Below are positions 45,350 to 55,855 of a stretch of DNA of 64,000 bases, piece after piece; the stretch's first letter is position 1, and each line of letters starts with the position of its first letter. Made by a program: the position numbers and the translations under genes. The notes under the pieces are model-generated. The model saw only the letters and a program-made list of their open reading frames with translations, ran no database searches and was not told the DNA's origin. The DNA lies in contig CAMDLP010000007.1 of NCBI GenBank assembly GCA_945901795.1, positions 1-64,000 of the forward strand, in the 5' to 3' direction. The stretch comes from Akkermansia muciniphila (lineage in GTDB: Bacteria; Verrucomicrobiota; Verrucomicrobiia; Verrucomicrobiales; Akkermansiaceae).

Positions 45350-46564
45350 TCAGCGCGGCTCCTTGGGCAACGTGATGAGGAACTTCGTCTCGCTGCCGGG
45401 CACCGAGGTGACGCCGATCGTGCCGCCGTGGGCTTCGATGGCGCGCTTGACGATGGAGAGGCCGAGGCCAGTGCCCTTGATTTCCTGTTGCGAGTGATGT
45501 TTTTCTACCCGGAAGAAGCGGCGGAAAATGTGCGGCAGGTCCGCGCTGGGAATGCCGACGCCGTTGTCGGAAACCCAGATGCGGACGTTTTCGCCGGCCG
45601 CTTCGCAACCGATCTCGAGGCGCAGCCCGCTGTGAGGGTTCTGTTTGAGCGCGTTCTCGACGAGGTTGAAAAGCACCTGGGTCCAATAGAAGCGGTCGCC
45701 GTGGATGACGAGCGCCGGGTCCGGCAGGGTGATCGTGATCTCGGCGCTTTGATTTTGGATGACTGATTCGAGCCGTTCGAGAATGTCCTTGATGCAGGAG
45801 TGGAAGGGGAAGGGTTCGATCTTCAGCGCGCTGGCCTCGCCGGATTCGAGGCGTGAAATGACCAGCATGTCCTCGACGATGTGCGAGATGCGGTCCGCGT
45901 GTTTCCGCATGATTGTTAGGAAGCGGCGGGCCATCTCCGGCTTCTCGATCATGTCGTCGTCCAACAGGTTTTCCAGATAGCCGTTGATGATGGCCAGCGG
46001 CGTGCGGAGCTCGTGGGACGCGTTGGCGACGAAGTCCTTGCGGACTTGTTCGAGTTGGTGCTCGGCGGTCACGTCGCGGATGATGACGCGGGTGGTCGGG
46101 GAGCCGCCGGGCGGGTTGGAGAGTCGGGCGGCGTCGATGATCCAGGCGTTGACGCCGCGGTTTTCGAGGTCGCCGCGCGGGGAGGTCTGTTGGGGGAGGA
46201 CGAGGCGGGATTGCACGGGTTCGCCGGTGGCAAGGCAGCGGAGCAGGGCTTCGGCGAGGCGGGGGTCGAGGAAGGCCTCGCTAACGGGACGGTTGAGGAG
46301 CTCGCGGGCACCGAAGAGGGCGCGTGCGGCTTCGTTGGCGAAGCGGATGTTCGCATCCGAATCGACGAGCACGAATGCGTCGCCGAGCGCGTCTAGCAGG
46401 CGGTTGCGCTCGTCGCGCGCTTGTTGGAGATCGAGCTCGAGACGGAGTTTCCAGGCGTTGACTTCCGCTTCGGATTGCCTGCGCGAACGGCGGTGGCGGA
46501 AGGCGAGAAGTGCCAGCGCGACGAGTGCGGCAAGGGTCGCGAAGATGGAGATTTCGGTGGTCAT
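45350..46564 (-). CDS. phoR: PhoR-like sensor histidine kinase
   Basis: From ATG 46564 (MTTEISIFAT) the protein has 404 residues; the start overlaps the response-regulator stop by four bases. One membrane helix lies at 6-23, then a coiled coil and a PAS domain (about 55-165), and a HisKA domain with phospho-acceptor His184 (NASHELRTPL). The ATPase has N box LFNLVENALKQN, G1 VSDNGVGIP and G2 KGTGLGLSIVKR. The single helix and PAS match the PhoR type, but the stimulus is unproven; phosphate is the usual one. Confidence 0.85.
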   Translation of the reverse strand: MTTEISIFATLAALVALALLAFRHRRSRRQSEAEVNAWKLRLELDLQQARDERNRLLDALGDAFVLVDSDANIRFANEAARALFGARELLNRPVSEAFLDPRLAEALLRCLATGEPVQSRLVLPQQTSPRGDLENRGVNAWIIDAARLSNPPGGSPTTRVIIRDVTAEHQLEQVRKDFVANASHELRTPLAIINGYLENLLDDDMIEKPEMARRFLTIMRKHADRISHIVEDMLVISRLESGEASALKIEPFPFHSCIKDILERLESVIQNQSAEITITLPDPALVIHGDRFYWTQVLFNLVENALKQNPHSGLRLEIGCEAAGENVRIWVSDNGVGIPSADLPHIFRRFFRVEKHHSQQEIKGTGLGLSIVKRAIEAHGGTIGVTSVPGSETKFLITLPKEPR

Positions 46565-47244
46565 GCGTCGGCTTTCGCAACGCAATAGCCGATGCCGCGG
46601 ACGGTTTCAACCCAAGCCCCGTGAGGACCGAGTTTCTGGCGGAGCCGTTTCATGTGGGTGTCGAGTGTCCGGCTGTGGGCGGCGTCGCTGTAGCCCCAGA
46701 CGCTGCGGAGGAGGTCGTTGCGGTCCTGCGCCTCGCCGGGGCGCTCGCAGAGAAACAACAGCAGCTTGAACTCGGTGGAGGTGAGTTCGGCGGGTTCGTT
46801 ATCTAGATAGAATTTCAACGAGTTCTTGTCGAAACGAAAGGGTCCGTAAGTGAAATCCACCGCGCCGGGAGAAGTTTTCGAGCGCTTGAGGACGGCTTGG
46901 ACGCGCAGCATGAGCTCCTTTGGGCTGAAGGGTTTGGTGAGGTAGTCGTCGGCACCGGCTTCGAGACCCTGGATGCGGTCCTCGGTCTGCGCCCGCGCGG
47001 TGAGCATGATGACCGGGGTGTTAGCGGTGCGGGGGTCGCGGCGGAGCTCGCGGAAAACCGCATAGCCGTCGCGGCCGGGCAGCATGAGGTCGAGAAGGAT
47101 CAGGTCCGGTCGCTCGCGGAGGGCGACCTCGGTGCCTTCGATACCGTCGTGGGCCTTGAGGATTTCATAACCCGCGCGCTGGAGGTTGAAACCGATCAGG
47201 TCGGAGATGTCGCGTTCGTCCTCAACAATTAGAATTCGATGCAT
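46561..47244 (-). CDS. phoB: PhoB/OmpR-family response regulator
   Basis: The 227 residues contain a receiver domain with acidic pocket E8/D9, phospho-acceptor Asp52 (LLDLMLPGRDG) and Lys in DDYLTKPF. A winged-helix OmpR/PhoB DNA-binding domain follows (about 130-225), with RTLDTHMKRLRQKLG as the recognition region. It is co-transcribed and translationally coupled with the kinase gene downstream. No tandem TGTCA Pho box was seen near it. Confidence 0.9.
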   Translation of the reverse strand: MHRILIVEDERDISDLIGFNLQRAGYEILKAHDGIEGTEVALRERPDLILLDLMLPGRDGYAVFRELRRDPRTANTPVIMLTARAQTEDRIQGLEAGADDYLTKPFSPKELMLRVQAVLKRSKTSPGAVDFTYGPFRFDKNSLKFYLDNEPAELTSTEFKLLLFLCERPGEAQDRNDLLRSVWGYSDAAHSRTLDTHMKRLRQKLGPHGAWVETVRGIGYCVAKADA

Positions 47245-47292
47245 TGCAGGGACAGGATAGCGGGCGGGAGGTGGTGGCGCGAATCCGGCGCG

Positions 47293-47310
47293 TGTGACGA
47301 TTTAGTCACA
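47293..47310. promoter_or_regulatory. Palindrome TGTGAC-N6-GTCACA upstream of the response regulator
   Basis: Perfect 6-bp half-sites TGTGAC (47293-47298) and GTCACA (47305-47310) flank GATTTA. The site lies 49 bp upstream of the phoB-like start and overlaps the stop codon of the upstream gene. It may be a regulator site for phoB-phoR or a small hairpin. The 8-bp gap between TGTGA and TCACA does not fit the CRP consensus. Confidence 0.35.
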
Positions 47311-48211
47311 AAAGATCCTTGCCGACGTAGCTTCCGGCCTGGGTCGTGCGGGCGATGCCGATCTTCACTCCGGCTTCGAGGGAGGTGTTGACGCCGGTGC
47401 GGACGCCGTCGCCGAGGATCGCGCCGAGCTTGAGGCGGCCGGTGTTGACGGGTTTTCCTTGGATCATCGAGACGTGGTGGCGGCCGTCGTGGCGGTGGTT
47501 TTCGGTGCAGGTTCCCGCGCCGAGCGTCACGTGGGTGCCGATGATGGAGTCGCCGACGTAGCACTGTCGGGAAATGTAGGTGTTGTTATAAATGATCGAG
47601 TTTTTCACCTCGGCGCCGTTTCCGACGTAGCAGTTCGCGCCGATGCTGGTGGCGCCGCGGATGTAGGCGTTGGGTCCGATCTGGCTGTTTGGGCCGATGA
47701 CGACGGGGCCCTCGATGACCGTGCCGGGAAGGATGCGCGAGCCGTTGCCGAGGCGGATGCAGCCGCTCAGGCTGGCCAGCGGGCTGACCTCGCCGAGCAG
47801 CGAGGTCTCGTCCATCAGGGCGAGGACTTCTTCGTTCATTCGCAGCAGGTCCCATGGATAGAGGACGGCAAAACAATTCGCTTCGGTGACGATTTTATCG
47901 GCGCAGTTTTCGGGGCGTTCGGCGCCTTTCCAAGCGAGAATGTTGCCATCGACATCGATGAGGCGCGCGCTGAGCTGGTTGCTGCCCAAAGTCATCAGTG
48001 CGTTCATATCGAGCCAGTTATCAATCGGGATTCTGAGGGTGTGTTCGCCGACATCGCGGGGTTCTACGAGTTGCAGACCCGCCGCCCGGAGGTCCGCTTC
48101 GAGGAGATCCTTCATGGGAAGGTTGGCGATGAGACATGCGCCAAGATCTCGGTTGGACGTGATCGGGGCGCAGAGGGCGGGATTTCGCGGAGGTAGAATT
48201 GTTGCCTGCAT
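47306..48211 (-). CDS. Left-handed beta-helix (hexapeptide) acyltransferase-like protein
   Basis: The 301 residues have an N-terminal ~130-residue alpha/beta part and then hexapeptide repeats from about 150 (LSGCIRLGNGSRILPGTVIEGPVVIGPNSQIGP and onward). The layout recalls the C-terminal half of GlmU and other sugar-nucleotide acetyltransferases. DGRHHVSMIQGKPVNTGRLKLGAILGDGVRTGVNTSL matches the active-site coil of such proteins. A complete N-terminal pyrophosphorylase is lacking, so it is probably a specialised sugar-related acetyltransferase or a non-catalytic relative. Confidence 0.75.
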   Translation of the reverse strand: MQATILPPRNPALCAPITSNRDLGACLIANLPMKDLLEADLRAAGLQLVEPRDVGEHTLRIPIDNWLDMNALMTLGSNQLSARLIDVDGNILAWKGAERPENCADKIVTEANCFAVLYPWDLLRMNEEVLALMDETSLLGEVSPLASLSGCIRLGNGSRILPGTVIEGPVVIGPNSQIGPNAYIRGATSIGANCYVGNGAEVKNSIIYNNTYISRQCYVGDSIIGTHVTLGAGTCTENHRHDGRHHVSMIQGKPVNTGRLKLGAILGDGVRTGVNTSLEAGVKIGIARTTQAGSYVGKDLL

Positions 48212-48233
48212 GGGTTAACGAAAGTCCATCATG

Positions 48234-48251
48234 ATCCCCGCAGGGATCAAA
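48234..48251. repeat. Hairpin TGATCCC-CGCA-GGGATCA
   Basis: A perfect 7-bp stem with a 4-nt loop in the 60-bp gap between the AhbA/B-like gene and the hexapeptide gene. No T-run follows on either strand, so a terminator is unlikely. It may belong to the set of small palindromes scattered through this genome. Confidence 0.6.
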
Positions 48252-48271
48252 CGAAAATCTTGGGAATTTGC

Positions 48272-49378
48272 TCACTCCGCGTGCTTCGCGTGCCACTCGT
48301 GGTAAACCTTCGGCGAGATTTCCGAGGGTTTGATTTCCGAGCGGCCGCCCCAGAAGACGTTGGTGTAGGAAACAGGGATGCCGACAGATTCGAGGTGGCG
48401 GTCGATGGCGGCCTTGTGCTCGAGGACGCGGGATTTTTCGGTGCCGTGGACGACGCCCATGATGTTGACGTCGCCGAACTGCGGCCCGCCCTCGCGCCAG
48501 TAGCAGTGGGTCATGCAGAAATGGCGTCCGACTTCCGCGCCGCCTTCGATTTCGCGGCCTTTCGGCACCGCCCAATGAAACAGCCCGTTGAAGCGCGTGA
48601 CTCGCTCGCCGGTGGCGGACGGTTTGACGTGTTCGAGGAAGGTGGAAAAGCGGCCGATGACTTTTTTCGCGTTCAGCGTCTCGGCGACCTCACAGAAGCG
48701 GTCGAGCGAGACGCCGGCGATTTCCGCGCGCTTGTCCCACGGGTTTTCGGAAATTTCATCGAGCGTGAGTTCTTCCTTGAGCGCCAGCAGCACAGTCCAT
48801 TCTTCTGCGGTTAGATCGACGGCGGTGGTGGTCATCATCACGGCCTGCTCCTCGGTTTTATCGCCGGGTTCGAGGGTTTTCCGGCGGGTGTGGCCGACGC
48901 CGAGGGCGAACACGCCGTTGGCCGGCATCAGCAGGTATTCGGTGGCTCCGGTCAGGCGGAGCAGGGCGGTGGCGTGGAAATCGAGCGATTCGCCGACGGG
49001 CACTTTGAGCGTCGTCCAGAGCCGGTAGCCCGAGCCGGAAACGTCGGTATCCGTCGAGCGGATCACCACGTGGCCGGAGAACGGATCTTCCTTGGCCATG
49101 AAATCAAACGCGTCGTTGAGCTTTTCTTCCGGCAGTTTCCACGCGACCAGGGCGCCGTGCGCGAGCTTGGTGGAAAGCAGCGTCTGGCGGACGCGGCGGA
49201 CCACTCCGGCCTCGACCATCGCGCGGATGCGCTCGAGCACCATCTCCAGCGTCACCCCGGATTTCTCGGCGATCAGGTGAAACGGCTGGCGCTGGAATCC
49301 GGCGATCAGGTCTTCGGAAATCGCGAGGATCGACGCGTTGACGGGATCGGAATGTTCGACGGGGATGGTGGGATTCAT
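48272..49378 (-). CDS. Tandem Lrp/AsnC-like protein, resembling fused siroheme decarboxylase AhbA-AhbB
   Basis: The 368 residues contain two similar modules, about 10-170 and 190-350. Each has a winged-helix start (LIAEKSGVTLEMVLERIRAMVEAGVVRRVRQTL; LDEISENPWDKRAEIAGVSLDRFCEVAETL) and an AsnC-like ferredoxin-fold part. AhbA and AhbB have this fold and together decarboxylate siroheme in the alternative haem pathway; the NirD/L/G/H proteins are relatives. The second module keeps GRFSTFLEHVK and RFNGLFHWAVP in place of the usual heme-contact motif. Whether it binds siroheme cannot be told; no ahbC or ahbD lies nearby. A plain transcription regulator is the alternative. Confidence 0.55.
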   Translation of the reverse strand: MNPTIPVEHSDPVNASILAISEDLIAGFQRQPFHLIAEKSGVTLEMVLERIRAMVEAGVVRRVRQTLLSTKLAHGALVAWKLPEEKLNDAFDFMAKEDPFSGHVVIRSTDTDVSGSGYRLWTTLKVPVGESLDFHATALLRLTGATEYLLMPANGVFALGVGHTRRKTLEPGDKTEEQAVMMTTTAVDLTAEEWTVLLALKEELTLDEISENPWDKRAEIAGVSLDRFCEVAETLNAKKVIGRFSTFLEHVKPSATGERVTRFNGLFHWAVPKGREIEGGAEVGRHFCMTHCYWREGGPQFGDVNIMGVVHGTEKSRVLEHKAAIDRHLESVGIPVSYTNVFWGGRSEIKPSEISPKVYHEWHAKHAE

Positions 49379-49442
49379 GAGTGGGAAAAGTGATGGGGTG
49401 GGTGGTGGTGTGCTGCGCTGATTTTACCGGATGTCTCGCGGA

Positions 49443-50759
49443 TCATGCGGAAGTTTCGGTGGCGAGCGACTTGAGATATTCCAAGGCGGGCTGGCGATCA
49501 AGGATTCGTCCTTCGAGTTGCTCGGTTTGCACGGCTTCGAGGATTTCCTTGAAACGCGGCCCCGGCGCGAGGCCGAGCTGGATCAAATCCCGGCCCGTCA
49601 CCAGCGGCGGCGGGATCAAGGGCTCGGACGCAAACTCCAGCGCCTTCGCTTCAAGAAATTCGTAATTGTCCGTGAAGCCGTTCGACGACCCGCAGTCTAC
49701 CCGGTGCAGCTCCATTTCCTCCTGAAAAGTCGGTGACGCCATGAACCGCTTCAGTTTCGCGACGCGCATTTTCTTCACGTTCATGAACTGCATGTGACGC
49801 GCCACCATTGGGACGACGGCGGCGATCACGTCGTTCGGGTAGCGCAGGCGGCGGAGGATGGCGTCGGCCATTTCCGCGCCCATCGCGTCGTGGCCGTTGA
49901 AGCGGATGCGGTCGCCGAAGGTCTGGCAGGGTGGCTTGGCGATGTCATGCAGCAGCACGGCGAGGCAAAGCTCCAGCGGCGCGTCAGGCTCCAACATCTC
50001 CAGCATGATGCAGGTGTGGGTGTAAACGTCGCCCTCCGGGTGCCATTCCGGCGGTTGTTCGCAGCCGATAGTTTTCAAAAACTCCGGCACGATGTGCTGC
50101 ATCAGTTCGGTTTCCACCAGCATCTCGACGCCCTTGCGGCGACGCTGACATGTTAGAATTTTCGAGAACTCGTCGCGAATCCGCTCCGGCGAAATCCGGT
50201 CTAGCAACGGAGCGCACTCGTGGATCGCCGCCAGTGTTACCGGCTCGATTTGAAATCCCATCGTCGTCGAAAACCGCACCGCCCGCAGCAGTCGCAGCCC
50301 GTCCTCGGTGAAGCGCGCCACCGGATCGCCGATCGCCCGCAGCAGTCCTGCGCGGAGGTCCGCCATGCCGCCGATGTGGTCGATCACCTCGCTGGTCTCG
50401 GGTCGCTCGAAGAGTCCGTTGATGGTGAAATCCCGGCGCTGGGCGTCTTCCTGCGGCGTCGAGAACGTCACGGTTTCCGGCCGCCGCCCGTCCTTGTAGC
50501 AGCCGTCCGTGCGGAACGTCGCGATCTCCACGTGATGGCCCTGGTGCTTGGCGATGACCACGCCGAAATGCGCGCCCACCTCGTTCGCGCCGGGGAAAAT
50601 CCGCAGCACTTCCGCAGGTGTCGCGGAGGTGGCGATGTCGTAGTCCTTCGGCTCCAGTCCTAGCAGTTTGTCGCGCACGCAGCCGCCGGCGAACAACGCC
50701 TGGTGCCCGGCCGCAGTCAGGCGGCGGGCGAGTTCAAGGGCGGCTTCGCGGGCAGGCAT
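49443..50759 (-). CDS. cca: CCA tRNA nucleotidyltransferase / polyA polymerase family, with HD domain
   Basis: The enzyme adds or repairs the CCA end of tRNAs. The start at ATG 50757-50759 (MPAREAALELARRL) gives 438 residues. The class II signature is GGCVRDKLLGLEPKDYDIAT, with metal ligands in DYD and RRDFTINGLF. An HD domain follows at about 250-370 (LLHDIAKP), as in E. coli Cca. Without tests, a CC- or A-adding specialised form cannot be excluded. Confidence 0.93.
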   Translation of the reverse strand: MPAREAALELARRLTAAGHQALFAGGCVRDKLLGLEPKDYDIATSATPAEVLRIFPGANEVGAHFGVVIAKHQGHHVEIATFRTDGCYKDGRRPETVTFSTPQEDAQRRDFTINGLFERPETSEVIDHIGGMADLRAGLLRAIGDPVARFTEDGLRLLRAVRFSTTMGFQIEPVTLAAIHECAPLLDRISPERIRDEFSKILTCQRRRKGVEMLVETELMQHIVPEFLKTIGCEQPPEWHPEGDVYTHTCIMLEMLEPDAPLELCLAVLLHDIAKPPCQTFGDRIRFNGHDAMGAEMADAILRRLRYPNDVIAAVVPMVARHMQFMNVKKMRVAKLKRFMASPTFQEEMELHRVDCGSSNGFTDNYEFLEAKALEFASEPLIPPPLVTGRDLIQLGLAPGPRFKEILEAVQTEQLEGRILDRQPALEYLKSLATETSA

Positions 50760-50830
50760 GCCCGGAGCATTGGTTTTCCCGGCGGCGCATTCAAGGCGGA
50801 ACGAGAATTTGCCCGGCGCACGCCATGAAA

Positions 50831-51291
50831 TCACTCGGCATACGCGGCCACCTCGGGCAGCAGGACGTCGAATTTCATGCCCTTGAGTTTCGCGGGGATC
50901 AGCGCGGGGAAATCGGTAGCATGGACTAACAAGCAGAGGATTTTTTCACCTATCGTGCGGGGGTCTTCAGTCACGCTGGCCACCTTCGCGCGGCTCACGG
51001 ATTTCCCGTCAACGGAGCGCACGGGGAGCGTGGTCTCGGTCACGGCGGCCGATGCGGGGACTGAGATCATGTAGTCGTCGTCATTGCTGATGGTGAAAAC
51101 ATGGGTCGCGAAGTTGACCGCCTTGCCGGGCTCCACGAGCACTGGTGGCGGGCGGCTTCGACGTTGCCTTTGGATTCCATAGCGTGTCTTGCAAGGTCGA
51201 GTTGGAGCTTGGTGGCGTCCAGTTCCAGATGGCCGAGCACTTGGTTTTTTCCGACGGGGTCGCCGACCTTGACGGAGATATCACCCTTCAC
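50831..51291 (-). pseudogene. Decayed HlyD/membrane-fusion adaptor-like gene, frameshifted, coupled to rbfA
   Basis: Two overlapping minus-strand frames together spell an adaptor-like protein. The first (51291 to about 51145) reads KGDISVKVGDPVGKNQVLGH then a helical part ending VEAARHQ. The second (from about 51142 to 50831) reads LVEPGKAVNFATHVFTISNDDD and a further domain. In secretion adaptors these half-lipoyl motifs are separated by a longer coiled coil and a beta strand, so an internal deletion plus frameshift is likely. The first frame opens with GTG overlapping the rbfA stop (GTGA). No signal peptide is present. Alternatively it could be two small proteins. Confidence 0.5.
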
Positions 51292-51644
51292 GCTTCCTCT
51301 TCCGGAGCCTTCGGAATCTTGTCAACCTCTTCGAGGAGGTTGACGATTTCCACGCCGCGGACGGCGGAGGCGTCGTGGTGGAAGCGGAGCACCGGCGTGG
51401 ATTTGAGGACCACTCGCTTCATGACCTTGGACTGGATGGAACCGTGATCCTTGTTCAATTTGACGATGACCGATTTTGCTTCACCGCCGAGCACGCCGAT
51501 AAAGACTTTGCCCTCTTTCAAATCCTGGGTGACCTCGACATCGCTCACGGTCACTAGCCGATTGTGCCATTCGTAATCTTTTTGAATGACGTTGCCGATT
51601 TCACGGCGGAGGAGTTCATTGACTCGATCGAGGCGGCGGGACAT
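51288..51644 (-). CDS. rbfA: Ribosome-binding factor A
   Basis: RbfA helps late 30S subunit maturation at the 16S rRNA 5' helix. The 118 residues match the KH-like family: MSRRLDRVNELLRREIGNVIQKDY at the start and LRFHHDASAVRGVEIVNLLEEV at the end. It follows infB on the same strand, the usual order, but with an unusual 109-bp spacer built of inverted octamer repeats. Confidence 0.92.
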   Translation of the reverse strand: MSRRLDRVNELLRREIGNVIQKDYEWHNRLVTVSDVEVTQDLKEGKVFIGVLGGEAKSVIVKLNKDHGSIQSKVMKRVVLKSTPVLRFHHDASAVRGVEIVNLLEEVDKIPKAPEEEA

Positions 51645-51654
51645 GGAGGTAAAA

Positions 51655-51746
51655 GCTGAAATGCTGAAATGCTGAGATGCTGAAATAAGAACGAGACCCG
51701 CTGAGTGACTCCGAATTTCAGCTTTTCAGCTTTTCAGAGTTTCAGC
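51655..51746. repeat. Inverted array of four plus four octamers (GCTGAAAT) between infB and rbfA
   Basis: Four 8-bp units (GCTGAAAT, GCTGAAAT, GCTGAGAT, GCTGAAAT) at 51655-51686 are mirrored by four inverted units (ATTTCAGC, TTTTCAGC, TTTTCAGA, GTTTCAGC) at 51715-51746, with a 28-nt loop. Both arms are in register and exactly 32 bp. The RNA would form a long, slippable hairpin inside the nusA-infB-rbfA operon. Confidence 0.9.
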
Positions 51747-51753
51747 ATCTACC

Positions 51754-53889
<2,136 letters not shown>

Positions 53890-53945
53890 CCGGCTTTGCA
53901 GAGTTCGTGGAAGAGATGAAGTGGGAATAATAAGGAGGTGTGAAA

Positions 53946-55232
53946 TCAGTCGTTGGCGACGGCGGCGGTGGAGCCGCTGACGATGCCGTGGGCGCGGACG
54001 AGGATGGCCTCAGCGGCTTCCTCGGTGATCTCAAGCGCGGCGGCAATGTAGTCGGCCGGCATGTCGATGACCATCTCGGGGTTGAAACCGCCGGCAAGGG
54101 TGAGCTTGCCTGCCAGTTCGTCGGTGATGCCAAGCTGGTCGGCGAGGGTGTGGGCGGCGCCACCGATTTTTTCTTTGAATTGTTCTTCCTTCGACTCGTC
54201 GCGGCGGACTTGGACGTCCCAGCCCATCAGGCGTGAGGAAAGGCGGGCGTTCTGGCCCTTGCGGCCGATGGCTTTGCTGAGGTCGATCTCATCGACGGTG
54301 ACGTGGACCACGTGGTTTGCCTCGTCCACGGTGATCGAGCGGAGTTCGGCAGGCTTGAGCGCCTCGCGGACGAATTCCTTCGGATCCTCGCTCCAGCGGA
54401 TGATATCGACCTTCTCGTTGTTGAGTTCGCGGACGATGTTTTTGACGCGCGCGCCGCGCATGCCGACGCAGGCGCCGACGGGATCGACCTTCGGGTCGCT
54501 GCTCCAGACGGCAACTTTGGTGCGGAATCCGGCTTCGCGGGCGATGCCGCGGATTTCCACGGTGTGGTCGGAAATTTCGTTCACTTCGGCTTCGAACAAG
54601 CGGCGGACGAAGTTCGGGTGGCTGCGGGAAAGGATGATTTCCGGGCCGCGGCCTTCGTTTTCGACAGCGAGCACGTAGCAACGGATGCGGTCGCCGATGT
54701 TGTAATCCTCGCCCTGCACGCGCTCGCGGTTTGGCATGATGCCCTCGAATTTCCCGAGGTCGATCATCACGTCGTTGCGCTCGAAGCGGCGGACGGTGCC
54801 GGAAACCACGTCACCGGCGCGGTCCTTGAATTCCTCGTAGATCATTTCCTTCTCCGCCTGGCGGAGGCGCTGCATCATCGTCTGCTTGGCGGTCTGCACG
54901 GCGATGCGACCGAAATCCTTGGGCGTGACGTTGAACTCCTGGATGTCGCCGGCTTGGGCTTCAGGGTTCTTCTTGATCGCGGTGGAAAGGGGGACTTCGT
55001 TGAATTTGTCCGAGTAGTCCTCATCGGCCACCACGGTGAGCGACGCGAAAATGCGGGTTTCGCCCTTCTTGGTATTCACCTCGGCACGCAGCGTGTCAAT
55101 CGCATCGGCACCGGGAACCATCTTGCGGTAGGCGGAGATGAAGGCGAACTCCAGCGCGGCAACGACCTTGTCACGGTCGATTCCTTTTTCTTTTTCGTAA
55201 TACTCAATGAGGGCGACGATATCGTTGGTCAT
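53946..55232 (-). CDS. nusA: Transcription termination/antitermination factor NusA
   Basis: NusA binds RNA polymerase and controls pausing, termination and antitermination. The 428 residues contain the N-terminal polymerase-binding domain (1-125), an S1 domain (about 140-200, DVVSGTVRRFERNDVMIDLGKFEG), and two KH domains (PVGACVGMRGARVKNI; DLSKAIGRKGQNARL). One helix-hairpin-helix-like tail follows. It opens nusA-infB-rbfA. The common upstream gene rimP is missing here; a terminator and folA lie upstream instead. Confidence 0.96.
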   Translation of the reverse strand: MTNDIVALIEYYEKEKGIDRDKVVAALEFAFISAYRKMVPGADAIDTLRAEVNTKKGETRIFASLTVVADEDYSDKFNEVPLSTAIKKNPEAQAGDIQEFNVTPKDFGRIAVQTAKQTMMQRLRQAEKEMIYEEFKDRAGDVVSGTVRRFERNDVMIDLGKFEGIMPNRERVQGEDYNIGDRIRCYVLAVENEGRGPEIILSRSHPNFVRRLFEAEVNEISDHTVEIRGIAREAGFRTKVAVWSSDPKVDPVGACVGMRGARVKNIVRELNNEKVDIIRWSEDPKEFVREALKPAELRSITVDEANHVVHVTVDEIDLSKAIGRKGQNARLSSRLMGWDVQVRRDESKEEQFKEKIGGAAHTLADQLGITDELAGKLTLAGGFNPEMVIDMPADYIAAALEITEEAAEAILVRAHGIVSGSTAAVAND

Positions 55233-55276
55233 GGCGTTGCTGTATCTGCGATCGGCGCTACTGATGTCCGGAGACG

Positions 55277-55303
55277 CAAAAGAGTGGGTGCTAGACCCAC
55301 TCC
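55277..55303 (-). terminator. Rho-independent terminator after folA
   Basis: On the minus strand GAGTGGGT (55302-55295) pairs perfectly with ACCCACTC (55289-55282) over a 5-nt loop (CTAGC), followed by TTTTGC. This would end the thyA-folA transcript and isolate the nusA promoter downstream of it. Confidence 0.75.
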
Positions 55304-55384
55304 TTTCTTTCGTCAGAAGCTGTGTGGGGACTACTAATGCACCGGAATTTGGGTTGCAAGCCGAAACTCGGTGGCAATATGAGC

Positions 55385-55852
55385 TCAGCGGAAGTGCCGC
55401 CGCACCTCGAACGCGGCGTGCGTTTCCAAAATCTCCGACATCGGAAACCCAGCTTCAAAATCCGGCAGGCGGGTGTCGCCCGGGTGCTTCTCGAAAACAT
55501 GGCTGACCAGCAAATCGTCCAGCACCGGCAGGAACGCCGCGTAAATTTCCGAGCCGCCGATGATGAATACCTGGCCTTCGATTCCCGTTAATTTGGCGAG
55601 TTCATCGGGCCGGTGGATCACCTCCACGCCCTCCGCCGACCAGTTTGGATCGCGGGTCAGCACGATGTTCCGGCGTTTCGGCAGCGGGCGGCCGATGGAT
55701 TCGTAGGTTTTCCGGCCCATCACGATCGGGTGGCCGGAGGTCGTCCGTTTGAAAAACGCGAGGTCCTCGGGCAAATGCCAGGGCAGGGTTCCTGCCCGGC
55801 CGATCACGCGATCCGGGGTCATCGCAACGATGGCGGTCAGACGGATACTCAT
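55385..55852 (-). CDS. folA: Dihydrofolate reductase
   Basis: FolA reduces dihydrofolate made by thymidylate synthase. The 155 residues show IVAMTPDRVIGRAGTLPWHLPEDLAFFKRTT, with the catalytic Asp/Glu region in LPEDL, GHPIVMGRKTYESIGRPLP and FIIGGSEIYAAFL, all typical. It starts three bases after thyA, forming the thyA-folA pair, and is followed by a terminator. Confidence 0.96.
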   Translation of the reverse strand: MSIRLTAIVAMTPDRVIGRAGTLPWHLPEDLAFFKRTTSGHPIVMGRKTYESIGRPLPKRRNIVLTRDPNWSAEGVEVIHRPDELAKLTGIEGQVFIIGGSEIYAAFLPVLDDLLVSHVFEKHPGDTRLPDFEAGFPMSEILETHAAFEVRRHFR

Positions 55853-55855
55853 GTT

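Noticed and set aside
47293-47310. TGTGAC-N6-GTCACA read as a CRP/FNR-type site
   Set aside because: The gap between TGTGA and TCACA is 8, not 6, and no other copy or CRP gene was seen. It is listed only as a palindrome.
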